Shown here: piece after piece, positions 24,526 through 32,516 of the stretch | Position numbering within the stretch: position 1 is the first letter of the stretch | Layout: each line of letters begins with the position of its first letter | Source of the DNA: DASYYE01 sp035946955 | Lineage (GTDB): Bacteria > Actinomycetota > Actinomycetes > Streptosporangiales > Streptosporangiaceae | Reading direction: 5' to 3' | Assembly (NCBI GenBank): GCA_035946955.1 | Contig: DASYYE010000160.1 | Location: 1 to 38,137 of the forward strand | Length of the DNA: 38,137 bases | Translations under genes and position numbers: made by a program | Notes under the pieces: generated by a model | Seen by the model: only the letters and a program-made list of their open reading frames with translations | Databases searched by the model: none | What the model was told of the DNA's origin: nothing

Positions 24526-26103
24526 ATGACGGCAACTCCCACCACACTTGTCGAAATGACCGGCGTCGAGAAGCGCTTCGGCACGACGCGCGCGCTACAC
24601 GGCGTCGACCTCTCGCTGCGCGCCGGGGAATGCCTGGGCCTGGTCGGCCGCAACGGTGCGGGGAAGTCGACCATCGTCTCGATCCTGTCCGGCCTGCTCG
24701 AGCCCGACGCGGGCGAGGTCCGGCTCGGCGGTTCCCCGGCGCCGCGCACCGGAGACGTCACGCGGTGGCGCGAGTGGATCTCGACGGTCTTCCAGCACTC
24801 GATGACCGTGCCGGACCTCTCCGTGGCCGAGAACGTATTCCTCGGGAGCACGTCGTCACTGGTCAAGTGGGGGGAACTGCGTGCAAGAACCCGCGACATC
24901 ATGCGCGAGTGGGGGTTTGACATACCCCCGGAGTCGCTGTGCCGTGACCTGTCCGTCGAAGAGCTGCAGATCGTTGAGATCGCCCGGGCACTGGCGCGGG
25001 GGGCACGGTGCGTACTGCTCGATGAGCCCACCGCTGCCCTCGAACGTGAGGCGGTGCGGCGGCTGTTCGACCGCGTGCGCCAGCTCACCGCGGGCGGCGT
25101 GGCAGTGCTGTACATCTCACACCACCTGGAGGAGGTCTTCGAGATCTGCCAGCAGGTGGTGGTACTCCGCGACGGGGAACGGGTGTTGACGGCACGGCTC
25201 GATGACCTGAGCCGCGACGACCTGGTCGCCGCGATGGTCGGCGGCGCCCAAGTCCACGCGGCTGCCGCCGACGTGGCATCCGGCCCCCTGGGGGAGTCCC
25301 GCGCCGGCGCTACAGCGTGCCATCGTGGCGATGTGGCCCTGGAGGTCAGCGGCCTAACCTCCGGCTCGTCCACTGGACGGCTGTCCGGTGTGTCCCTCGC
25401 CGTGCACGCCGGAGAAGTCGTGGGGGTCACCGGTTTGCTGAGCGCCGGCGTCGCCACCCTCGGGCGCGTGGTCGCCGGCGCCGAGCCGCGCACGGGCGGC
25501 GAGGTGCGACTGCGCGGCACGACCCTGCCGCAGGGGCGCAGAGACGTGGCGCAGCGCGCCGGTATCGGCTATATCCCCGAGGACCGCAGGACAGAGGGGT
25601 TCGTGGCGCACCTTGGGGTCGCGGAGAACACCACGATGACGATCACAGACCAACTGTCGGGGCGGCTCGGGTTCCTGCGGCCGGGCCAGCGGGCCGCCGC
25701 CGCAGCACCGCTCACGCGCCGGCTCTCACTCGTGTCTGCCGGTCCCGGCCAGCCGGTGGAAGAGCTGTCCGGCGGGAACCAGCAGAAGGTCACCGTGGCA
25801 CGGGCCCTGGCCCGAGACCCCGCGCTGATCGTGGCGGTCACCCCGACCCGTGGGGTCGATGTCGCGTCCAAGGCACTGTTGCTCGACTCGCTGGCCGAGG
25901 TAGCCAGGGACAGCGGTGCGGGCGTGCTGCTGTGCAGCGACGAGCTGTCCGACTTCGTCATCTGCGACCGGGTCATCGTGCTGGTGCGAGGCGAGGTCTT
26001 CGCCGAGTTCACCGAACCGCCTTTTGACCGCGACGCGCTGATCGTCGCTACGGAAGGCATGCCGGCCACGCCCCACGGTGCACCCGAGGAGGCAGGAGAA
26101 TGA
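24526..26103 (+). CDS. Sugar ABC transporter ATPase, RbsA/MglA type
   Basis: A 525-residue double nucleotide-binding-domain ATPase. ATG 24526 is chosen because the family sequence begins there (TLVEMTGVEKRFG). The first half has Walker A GRNGAGKST (41-49), signature LSVEELQ and Walker B VLLDEP. The second half has a degenerate Walker A (GVTGLLSAGVATLG) and signature LSGGNQQKV, then VTPTRGVD in place of the usual L-x-x-P-T-R-G-I-D. One active and one degenerate site is normal for this subfamily. It energises uptake through the permease that follows, which it overlaps by 4 bp. Confidence 0.93.
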   Translation: MTATPTTLVEMTGVEKRFGTTRALHGVDLSLRAGECLGLVGRNGAGKSTIVSILSGLLEPDAGEVRLGGSPAPRTGDVTRWREWISTVFQHSMTVPDLSVAENVFLGSTSSLVKWGELRARTRDIMREWGFDIPPESLCRDLSVEELQIVEIARALARGARCVLLDEPTAALEREAVRRLFDRVRQLTAGGVAVLYISHHLEEVFEICQQVVVLRDGERVLTARLDDLSRDDLVAAMVGGAQVHAAAADVASGPLGESRAGATACHRGDVALEVSGLTSGSSTGRLSGVSLAVHAGEVVGVTGLLSAGVATLGRVVAGAEPRTGGEVRLRGTTLPQGRRDVAQRAGIGYIPEDRRTEGFVAHLGVAENTTMTITDQLSGRLGFLRPGQRAAAAAPLTRRLSLVSAGPGQPVEELSGGNQQKVTVARALARDPALIVAVTPTRGVDVASKALLLDSLAEVARDSGAGVLLCSDELSDFVICDRVIVLVRGEVFAEFTEPPFDRDALIVATEGMPATPHGAPEEAGE

Positions 26104-27182
26104 TTCAGAACCAAACATCCGGCGCGCCGCTCGAGCCTGCCGCCCCAGCTCACGGCGGGCTCCCGGTGCGATCCGCGGGCAGCGGTGTCATGTCCTGGCT
26201 GCGGAGCGCCCGCATGGACCTGCTGCTCCGCGAGGTGACGCTGCTCCCGGTCCTGGTGCTGCTGCTGGTCGTCGGCGCCGTGGTCAGCCCGGCGTTCCTG
26301 ACCGTCTCCAACTTCGCTGGCATCGGCGAGCAGAGTGCGGCGCTGGGCGTGGTGGTCGTCGGCGAGAGCCTCATCCTCCTCATCGGCGGGATGGACCTGT
26401 CCCTGGAGTCGACCTACGGCCTGGCGCCGATGGTCGCCGCATGGCTGATCGTGCCTGTATCTGCCTTCGGCAACGGCGCAAACCTCGACCCCTACCTCGG
26501 GCTGCTGGTCCTGCTGGCGGTGGGAGCCGCGGTCGGCCTCGTCAACGGACTGCTGATCGTGAAAGGCAGGCTGAACGGGTTCATCGTCACCCTCGGCATG
26601 ACGATCCTGCTGGGCGGCCTCCAGAACGGCATCGTGCGTGGGGAGTCGCTGTTCAACCTGCCCCCGGCGTTCGGGTACCTCGGCTCGGCCTTCATCGGCC
26701 AGGTGCCGGTCGCGCTGATCGTCGCGGCCGTCATCTTCGTGCTGACCGGACTGTTCCTCCGTTACCACCGCACCGGACGGGCCATCTACGCGGTCGGTGG
26801 CAACCCGGCGGCTGCCCGCGCGGCTGGCATCAAGGTGGAGCGGCTGAAGATCGGTGTGTACGTGGCCGGCAGCATCCTGGCCGCGGTCGGCGGCCTGATG
26901 GAGGCGGGCCGGGTGTCCGCTGTGACCAACCAGCAGGGTTACCAGGAGGGCATCATCTTCGCCGTGTTCGCCGCCGCGGTCATCGGCGGCGTCAGCCTGA
27001 GAGGTGGGCGGGGGAACATGGTCGGCGCGGCGTCCGGGGTGGTCCTGCTTGGCGTCGTGCAGAACATCCTCGACCTGACGCAGGTGTCGAACTACTGGAT
27101 CGAGTTCGTCAACGGCGCGGTCATCCTGTTCGCTCTGGTCCTCGCGCGCGTTGTCGGCGGCGAGGCTACCGCTGAACGCTAG
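26100..27182 (+). CDS. Sugar ABC transporter permease, RbsC type
   Basis: A 360-residue integral membrane permease (BPD_transp_2). ATG 26100 overlaps the ATPase stop (ATGA). A cytoplasmic N-terminus of about 40 residues is followed by some eight to ten hydrophobic segments. Family motifs include GGMDLSLES (usual form GGIDLSVGS), VNGLLIVKGRLNGFIVTLGM, FLRYHRTGRAIYAVGGNPAA with AARAAGIKVER, and AAVIGGVSLRGGRGNM. A single permease would work as a homodimer. It completes the importer in the fucose operon. Confidence 0.93.
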   Translation: MIQNQTSGAPLEPAAPAHGGLPVRSAGSGVMSWLRSARMDLLLREVTLLPVLVLLLVVGAVVSPAFLTVSNFAGIGEQSAALGVVVVGESLILLIGGMDLSLESTYGLAPMVAAWLIVPVSAFGNGANLDPYLGLLVLLAVGAAVGLVNGLLIVKGRLNGFIVTLGMTILLGGLQNGIVRGESLFNLPPAFGYLGSAFIGQVPVALIVAAVIFVLTGLFLRYHRTGRAIYAVGGNPAAARAAGIKVERLKIGVYVAGSILAAVGGLMEAGRVSAVTNQQGYQEGIIFAVFAAAVIGGVSLRGGRGNMVGAASGVVLLGVVQNILDLTQVSNYWIEFVNGAVILFALVLARVVGGEATAER

Positions 27183-27194
27183 GGGACACTTTCC

Positions 27195-28040
27195 GTGAAG
27201 CTGCTGCGAGTCGGCGACCGGGGCCGGGAGCGGCCAGCGGTGCTGGACCATGACGGGGTGGCCCGTGACCTCAGCGGAGTCGTCGCCGACTTCGGCCCCG
27301 GGTTCTTCGTCCCTGGCTGCCTGCGCGGGGTGAGCGCGGTCTTGTCGGACGGCCGCCTGCCGCCGGCGGAGGGGCGGATCGGCGCGCCGGTCACCCGGCC
27401 GGGCAAGGTGGTGTGCATCGGTCTGAACTACTCCGACCACGCCGCCGAGACGGGGCAGGCGGCCCCCGAGCGCCCTGTGGTGTTCATGAAGGACCCAGCC
27501 ACCGTGGTAGGCCCGTTCGACGACGTGTTCATCCCGCGTGGCTCGGTCAAGACGGACTGGGAGGTCGAGCTCGGCGTCGTCATCGGCAGCACAGCGCGTT
27601 ACCTCGACTCCCCCGCGGCGGGCCTGGCGGCGGTCGCGGGCTACGTGGTCAGCCATGATGTGTCGGAGCGCGAGTTCCAGCTGGAACGCTCGCCGCAGTG
27701 GGACCTCGGCAAATCGTGTGAGACGTTCAACCCGCTCGGGCCGTGGCTGGTCACCGCGGACGAAGTGCCGGACCCGCAGCGGCTCAGGCTCCGCCTCGCC
27801 GTCAACGGCCGGACGCGCCAGGATGGGTCCACGAGCAACATGATCTTCGGTGTCGGCTACCTCGTCTGGTACCTGAGCCAGCACATGGTGCTGGAACCAG
27901 GCGACCTGATCAACACCGGCACGCCTGCCGGAGTGGCGCTCGGGCTGCCCGGCCACCCGTACCTGCGCGACGGGGACCGGGTCCAGCTCGAGATAGACGG
28001 GCTGGGACGGGCCGAGCAGCGGTTCGTGGCGGCTCACTGA
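27195..28040 (+). CDS. Fumarylacetoacetase-family hydrolase, likely 2,4-diketo-3-deoxy-L-fuconate hydrolase
   Basis: A 281-residue FAH-fold enzyme from GTG 27195, with AGGGGAC 7 bp upstream. The N-terminal 60-residue cap region is followed by CIGLNYSDHAAE, VFMKDPATVVGP, WEVELGVVIG (metal-binding Glu residues), SHDVSEREFQ (Asp ligand), and near the end NTGTPAGVALG. Length and motifs fit acylpyruvate or diketo-deoxy-sugar-acid hydrolases. In this operon the expected reaction is cleavage of 2,4-diketo-3-deoxy-L-fuconate to pyruvate and L-lactate. The equivalent L-rhamnonate enzyme is closely related and cannot be excluded from sequence alone, but fuconate dehydratase in the same operon favours L-fucose. 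Confidence 0.9.
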   Translation: MKLLRVGDRGRERPAVLDHDGVARDLSGVVADFGPGFFVPGCLRGVSAVLSDGRLPPAEGRIGAPVTRPGKVVCIGLNYSDHAAETGQAAPERPVVFMKDPATVVGPFDDVFIPRGSVKTDWEVELGVVIGSTARYLDSPAAGLAAVAGYVVSHDVSEREFQLERSPQWDLGKSCETFNPLGPWLVTADEVPDPQRLRLRLAVNGRTRQDGSTSNMIFGVGYLVWYLSQHMVLEPGDLINTGTPAGVALGLPGHPYLRDGDRVQLEIDGLGRAEQRFVAAH

Positions 28041-28121
28041 CGGCGCAGATGTGAGGGTGCCGCACGGAAAGCGGTGCGTGACGGCGGTGGGTCTGAGTCG
28101 GGTGGAAGGAGGTTCAGGAAA

Positions 28122-28886
28122 ATGACGGAGACCGGGCACACGACGGAGTTGGCCGGGCTCGCGGCGGTCGTCACCGGCGGCGGCTCCGGCATCGGGCTCG
28201 CGACCGCCCGGCTGCTGGCCGTCCGCGGGGCGCGCGTGGCCGTGCTCGACCTCAAGCCCGGCGACGAGTTCGCCGTCGCACTGACGGCTGACGTGACCGA
28301 CGACGCGTCGGTCAGTGACGCGATCGAGGCGGCAGCACGCCGCCTGGGTGGCATCGACATCGTGGTGAACAACGCGGGCATCGGCGCGATCGGCACCGTG
28401 GCGGACAACCCTGACGACGAGTGGCACCGGGTGTTCGACGTGAACGTCTTCGGGATGGTCAGGGTCAGCCGCGCCGCCCTGCCCTACCTGCGCGCCTCGG
28501 CACACGCGGCGATCGTCAACACGTGTTCCATCGCCGCCACAGCGGGCCTGCCCCAGCGGGCCCTGTACTCGGCGACCAAGGGTGCGGTGCTGTCGCTGAC
28601 CCTGGCCATGGCCGCCGACCACATCCACGAGGGCATCAGGGTGAACTGCGTCAACCCCGGTACCGCCGACACTCCGTGGATCGGCAGGCTTCTCCAGCAG
28701 GCCGACGACCCCGCCGGCGAGCGGGCGGCACTGCAGGCACGGCAGCCAATGGGCCGCCTGGTCAGCGCCGAGGAGGTCGCGGCCGGTATCGCCTACCTCG
28801 CCAGCCCGTCGGCGGCATCCGTGACCGGGACGGCGCTGGCGATCGACGGGGGGATGGCCGGGCTCAGGACCAGGCCGCGGCAGTGA
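28122..28886 (+). CDS. SDR dehydrogenase, likely 2-keto-3-deoxy-L-fuconate dehydrogenase
   Basis: A 254-residue classical short-chain dehydrogenase. ATG 28122 is chosen over an in-frame ATG at 28074 because GGAAGGAGG (28104-28112) precedes it by 9 bp. It has the cofactor loop TGGGSGIG (18-25), an Asp at the end of strand 2 (VLDLK, indicating NAD), NNAG (83-86), and catalytic Ser136, Tyr149 and Lys153. VNPGTADTPWIGRLL is characteristic of the group that oxidises 2-keto-3-deoxy-L-fuconate at C4 and of human BDH2-like relatives. It would make 2,4-diketo-3-deoxy-L-fuconate for the FAH-family enzyme encoded just before it. Its stop overlaps the next start (GTGA). Confidence 0.9.
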   Translation: MTETGHTTELAGLAAVVTGGGSGIGLATARLLAVRGARVAVLDLKPGDEFAVALTADVTDDASVSDAIEAAARRLGGIDIVVNNAGIGAIGTVADNPDDEWHRVFDVNVFGMVRVSRAALPYLRASAHAAIVNTCSIAATAGLPQRALYSATKGAVLSLTLAMAADHIHEGIRVNCVNPGTADTPWIGRLLQQADDPAGERAALQARQPMGRLVSAEEVAAGIAYLASPSAASVTGTALAIDGGMAGLRTRPRQ

Positions 28887-29875
28887 GCAGCCCATCGGGG
28901 GGGCCGCGGCCATCTCTGCCGCAGCGGCGGCTGGGTTCCTCACCGGTGTCCGTCACCGAACTGTCGTTCGGCGGCGCGGCAATCGGCAACCTGTACACCG
29001 AGGTGACCGACGAGGACGCCTGGGCCGCGGTGGACACGGCGTGGGACGGCGGGATCAGGACTTTCGACACCGCCCCGCACTACGGACTCGGGCTGTCGGA
29101 GCGGCGCCTCGGCGAAGCACTGCGGGAGCGGCCCCGCGACGAGTACGCGGTCTGCACGAAGGTCGGACGACTGCTGCGGCCCGCCGGCCCACCCTATGGC
29201 CGTGACCCCGAGGGCTTCGCGGTCCAGGCCCACCATGTGCGCGAGTTCGACTTCAGCGCGGACGGGGTCCGGCGCAGCCTGGTGGCGAGCCTGGACCGCC
29301 TCGGCATGGACCGCGTCGACATCGCGCTCATCCACGATCCGGACGACCACGGTGAGCAGGCGTTCCGGGAGGCATACCCGGCACTGGAACGCCTGCGGGC
29401 GGAAGGCTGCGTCGCCGCGATCGGCGCCGGGATGAACCAGGCCGAGATGCTCACCAGGTTCGTCACCGACACCGACGTCGATGTCGTGCTGGGAGCAGGG
29501 CGGTACACCCTGCTCGACGCCACTGCCGCACAGGCGCTGCTGCCCGCGGCCCACGAGCGGGGCGTCTCGGTCGTCGTGGGCGGTGTGTTCAACTCCGGGC
29601 TGCTGGCCGCCCCTGTGCCCGGCGCGGCCTACGACTACCAGGCCGCACCAGACGCGCTGCTGGACCGCGCCAGGCGGCTGGAGACCGTATGCGCGGCGTA
29701 CGGCGTCCCGCTGCGCGCGGCAGCGGCACGCTTCCCGCTCCGGCACCCGGCCGTGGCCAGCGTGCTGATTGGCGCGCGCAGCCCGGCGGAGGCCACCGAT
29801 GCGATCAGGCTCTGCAGCGTCGACATCCCCGCGGCGCTGTGGGACGCCCTGGCCACGAGTGGAGGTTCGCAATGA
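28883..29875 (+). CDS. Aldo/keto reductase, likely L-fucose dehydrogenase
   Basis: A 330-residue aldo/keto reductase from GTG 28883, which overlaps the SDR stop. After a short tail, GGAAIGNLY begins the barrel. The catalytic tetrad is visible: Asp62 (FDTAPHYG), Tyr67, Lys93 (CTKVGRLLRP) and His151 (ALIHDPD). CTKVGR and the overall form match the D-threo-aldose/L-fucose 1-dehydrogenase group, which oxidises L-fucose to L-fucono-lactone with NAD(P). In the operon it performs the first oxidation, followed by the lactonase encoded two genes later. It overlaps the mutarotase gene by 4 bp. Confidence 0.88.
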   Translation: MSSPSGGPRPSLPQRRLGSSPVSVTELSFGGAAIGNLYTEVTDEDAWAAVDTAWDGGIRTFDTAPHYGLGLSERRLGEALRERPRDEYAVCTKVGRLLRPAGPPYGRDPEGFAVQAHHVREFDFSADGVRRSLVASLDRLGMDRVDIALIHDPDDHGEQAFREAYPALERLRAEGCVAAIGAGMNQAEMLTRFVTDTDVDVVLGAGRYTLLDATAAQALLPAAHERGVSVVVGGVFNSGLLAAPVPGAAYDYQAAPDALLDRARRLETVCAAYGVPLRAAAARFPLRHPAVASVLIGARSPAEATDAIRLCSVDIPAALWDALATSGGSQ

Positions 29876-30183
29876 GAGTCGCGCTGCATACCCGGGTACG
29901 CGCCGACCGGATCGAGGAGTACGAGCAGGCGCACGACGGCGTACCCACCGAACTGACCGAGGCGATCCGCGCGGCCGGGGTGACGTCGTGGACCATCTGG
30001 CGCAGCGGCACTGACCTGTTCCATGTCATCGACTGTGCGGACTACCAGGCGATGCTCGGTGCGCTTGAGCAGCACCCGGTCAACGTCACCTGGCAGGCCC
30101 GCACGGCGGAGCTGCTGGAAACCGCCCACGACTACTCGCCCGAAGGCAGCGGCGCCACGCTGCCCATCGTGTGGCAGCTATGA
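29872..30183 (+). CDS. L-rhamnose/L-fucose mutarotase family protein
   Basis: A 103-residue dimeric alpha-beta-barrel protein of the L-rhamnose mutarotase family (COG3254-like). ATG 29872 follows GGAGG at about 29861-29865. Family features include RVRADRIEEYEQAHD, ITSWTIWRSG-like 'VTSWTIWRSGTDLFHVID' and WQARTAELLE near the end. Its probable role is interconversion of sugar anomers so that the dehydrogenase receives the form it oxidises. Members of this family occur in both rhamnose and fucose operons; the operon indicates fucose. It overlaps the aldo/keto reductase and lactonase genes by 4 bp each. Confidence 0.88.
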   Translation: MRVALHTRVRADRIEEYEQAHDGVPTELTEAIRAAGVTSWTIWRSGTDLFHVIDCADYQAMLGALEQHPVNVTWQARTAELLETAHDYSPEGSGATLPIVWQL

Positions 30184-31010
30184 ACGTTGTCGACGCCCAC
30201 CACCACGTCTGGGACCTCAGCGCCCGGGACCAGCCCTGGCTCGCCGGAGATGAGATGGCCGCGATCCGGCGCAGTTTCTCCGTCGATGACCTGCGCCCGG
30301 ACGCGCGGGCCGCGGGAGTCACCGCCACCGTCGTGGTCCAGACGGTGACCGTCGCCGAAGAGACACCCGAGATGCTCGCGCTCGCGGCTGCTGACCCACT
30401 GGTGGCGGGCGTCGTCGGCTGGACCGACCTGACGAGCCCGGCGGTCGCCGACGAGCTCGCCAGGCTCGCGTCCCAGCCCGGCGGCGAGTACCTCGTGGGT
30501 ATCAGGCACCAGGTGCAGTCCGAACCCGACCCCGGCTGGCTCCGCCGCCCCGACGTCATCCGCGGGCTCCGTGCGGTCGAGGCGGCCGGTTTGTGCTACG
30601 ACCTCGTCGTGCTGCCTCACCAGCTCGCCGCCGCGACGTACGCCGCGGCCGCCGTGCCCGGCCTCACGATGGTCCTCGACCACGGGGCCAAACCGCCCAT
30701 CGCGTCCGGGGGACTTGGCCCCTGGACCGCGGCACTCCGCGCGTTCGCCGCGGAGCCCAACACCGTGTGCAAGTTGTCCGGGCTCGTCACCGAGGCCGCC
30801 TGTGGCGCGCCGGAGGCGGCTTTCGTTCCGGTAGCCGATGTCATACTGAGCTCGTTTGGGCCACAGCGGGTGATGTTTGGCTCGGACTGGCCAGTCTGCC
30901 TGCTCGCCGCCGACTACGCGGGCGTCCTCAGCCTGGCGCGGGCCCTCGTCGCGGGCCTGTCGGAAGCGGAGCGGGCAGCGGTGTTCGTCTCAACCGCGGC
31001 AGGGGTGTAG
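30180..31010 (+). CDS. Amidohydrolase-2 family lactonase, likely L-fuconolactonase
   Basis: A 276-residue metal-dependent TIM-barrel hydrolase (COG3618-like). ATG 30180 overlaps the mutarotase stop and gives an immediate NVVDAHHHVWD with the Asp5-x-His7-x-His9 metal/catalytic motif; an ATG three codons upstream is less likely. Further family landmarks are VVLPHQLAAA, MVLDHGAKPP, CKLSGLVTE and GSDWPVC (Asp near 236). It hydrolyses L-fucono-lactone to L-fuconate, linking the dehydrogenase to the dehydratase. Length and motifs are complete. Confidence 0.9.
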   Translation: MNVVDAHHHVWDLSARDQPWLAGDEMAAIRRSFSVDDLRPDARAAGVTATVVVQTVTVAEETPEMLALAAADPLVAGVVGWTDLTSPAVADELARLASQPGGEYLVGIRHQVQSEPDPGWLRRPDVIRGLRAVEAAGLCYDLVVLPHQLAAATYAAAAVPGLTMVLDHGAKPPIASGGLGPWTAALRAFAAEPNTVCKLSGLVTEAACGAPEAAFVPVADVILSSFGPQRVMFGSDWPVCLLAADYAGVLSLARALVAGLSEAERAAVFVSTAAGV

Positions 31011-31057
31011 GGAATAGGTGACCCCGCACCGGGTTCGGGGGGAGCGGTAGGTGGGGC

Positions 31058-31744
31058 GTGGCACTGACTGACGAGGCGATCGAGAAGATCAAGCAGATGA
31101 TCGTCTCCGGCCGGGTACGGCCGGGCGAGAAACTGCCCAGGGAAGCCGACCTGGCCGCGGAACTCGGTCTGTCCCGCAACTCGCTCCGCGAGGCGGTGAA
31201 GGCACTGAGCCTGATCAACGTCCTGGACGTGCGGCAGGGCGACGGGACCTACGCCACCAGCCTGGCCCCGTCGCTGCTGCTCGAGGCGCTCAGCTTCGTC
31301 GTGGACTTCCACCGTGACGACACGGTGCTGGAGTTCCTCGAGGTCCGGCGGATCCTCGAGCCGGCCGCCACCGCACTGGCCGCGCTGGCAATGTCTGAGG
31401 AGGACCTGGCCGAGCTCGGGCGGCTGCTCGACTCCGTGGACGTGGACTCGCCGGTCGACGACTTCGTCGCGACTGACCTGGAGTTCCACAAGAGGATCGC
31501 GATCGGTTCGGGTAACTCGGTGCTCGCGTCGCTGGTGGAGAACATGTCCATGCCCACCGTGCGCGCCCGGGTGTGGCGCGGGATGACACAGCCGCACGCC
31601 CTGGAACGCACGCTTGGCGAGCACCGGGCCATCCACCAGGCCATGGTGACCAGGGATCCAGACCTGGCACGGTCCTGGGCCACCGTCCACATCGCCGGCA
31701 TCGAATCCTGGCTCCGCCTGGTCCTCAGCAACGGCGAGGCCTGA
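31058..31744 (+). CDS. GntR family transcriptional regulator (FCD/FadR subgroup)
   Basis: A 228-residue regulator from GTG 31058, the last gene of the fucose operon. The winged helix at about 5-70 includes GEKLPREADLAAELGLSRN and SLREAVKAL. The all-helical FCD effector domain (about 80-220) has DLEFHKRI and later His residues (EHRAIHQAM, ATVHIAG) that bind a metal in this fold. Effectors of this subgroup are often sugar acids, so L-fuconate or a later ketoacid is a reasonable inducer. The palindromes at 21859-21886 and near 34971 are candidate targets; these assignments are inferred. Confidence 0.92.
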   Translation: MALTDEAIEKIKQMIVSGRVRPGEKLPREADLAAELGLSRNSLREAVKALSLINVLDVRQGDGTYATSLAPSLLLEALSFVVDFHRDDTVLEFLEVRRILEPAATALAALAMSEEDLAELGRLLDSVDVDSPVDDFVATDLEFHKRIAIGSGNSVLASLVENMSMPTVRARVWRGMTQPHALERTLGEHRAIHQAMVTRDPDLARSWATVHIAGIESWLRLVLSNGEA

Positions 31745-31761
31745 GCCACCCGAACGCTCTT

Positions 31762-31829
31762 CCATGATCGTGAAGACTTCTCAGTCATAGCGACAAGTCA
31801 TAGCGACTGACAATCCTTCAGGATCATGG
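31762..31829. terminator. Long imperfect hairpin between convergent gntR and lutC
   Basis: Outer arms CCATGATCGTGAAG (31762-31775) and CTTCAGGATCATGG (31816-31829) pair with one mismatch. Inside them TCAGTC (31781-31786) pairs with GACTGA (31805-31810). The loop also holds a 12-bp direct repeat AGTCATAGCGAC (31783-31794 and 31796-31807, 13-bp period). Lying between converging genes, it probably ends transcription from both sides. Confidence 0.6.
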
Positions 31830-31841
31830 AAACGTTCGTCG

Positions 31842-32516
31842 TCAGTCCGCGATGAGGATGTGCAGGTGCCGTGGGCCGTGCACGCCCTCGACGCGGACCA
31901 GTTCGATGTCGCTGGTGGCCGACGGGCCGGAGACCAGCGTGTGCGGTCGTGCCGGGTCCAGACGGCCAAAGGCGTCGGAGAGGTCCGCCGTGACCTGATG
32001 GGCCAGGACCACTACGAGGTGGGCGTCTGGCATGAGGGTGAGGGCACGGCGGCCCTGGCCGGGGCCGTGGTCGAGGATGACAGTCCCGGTCTCCGCGACC
32101 GCGACCGCGCAGCCTGTCACGACGGCGGGCACCCGGTCCAGTTCCCGCGCGGACAGCGGTGGGTCGTCACGCACCATCCGGTCGCCCAGCGGAGTCTCCG
32201 CGAGCCACTCCCCTGGCAGCCCATCCGGGACGGCGAACCGTGCGGCACCGTCCAGTGCACGAGCAATGGCCGTGGGGAGTCCCGCCGCCTGGACCCGCTC
32301 GACGATGGCGTGGTAGTCGGCCGCACGTTCGGCGAAGAGCGCGACGATGTCGGTGCCAAGGGGGTCGTGGTGCGCCCGCAGGTAGGGCCGCGGCAGCGCC
32401 GCATACGCCGCGTCGGTGTCGGCGGGCGTTGCGGTGGGACCTCTCGCCGCTCGGATGCGAGTGAGGATCTCCTCCCGCGCGCCGTTGATTCCGGCAGGTC
32501 TCAGTGGACCGTTCAC
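31842..32516 (-). CDS. lutC: LutC-like LUD-domain lactate utilisation protein
   Basis: A 224-residue LUD-fold protein. GTG 32516 overlaps the lutB stop (GTGA); a longer frame to 32576 would lie inside lutB. Landmarks include AREEILTRIRAA at the start, VVTGCAVAVAETGTVILDHG in the centre (the usual T-G-x-D/A-x-A-I-A-E-T-G-T motif), LTLMPDAHLVVV and VHGPRHLHILIAD at the C-terminus. Together with LutA and LutB it forms the iron-sulfur L-lactate oxidation system. It is the last gene of a three-gene leftward operon convergent to the fucose operon. Confidence 0.9.
   Translation of the reverse strand: MNGPLRPAGINGAREEILTRIRAARGPTATPADTDAAYAALPRPYLRAHHDPLGTDIVALFAERAADYHAIVERVQAAGLPTAIARALDGAARFAVPDGLPGEWLAETPLGDRMVRDDPPLSARELDRVPAVVTGCAVAVAETGTVILDHGPGQGRRALTLMPDAHLVVVLAHQVTADLSDAFGRLDPARPHTLVSGPSATSDIELVRVEGVHGPRHLHILIAD

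Noticed and set aside
25569..28943. 1124-codon open frame on the - strand opposite the ABC transporter, FAH and SDR genes
   Set aside because: The + strand encodes several well-conserved families with overlapping starts across the same span; the antisense translation has no recognisable motif.
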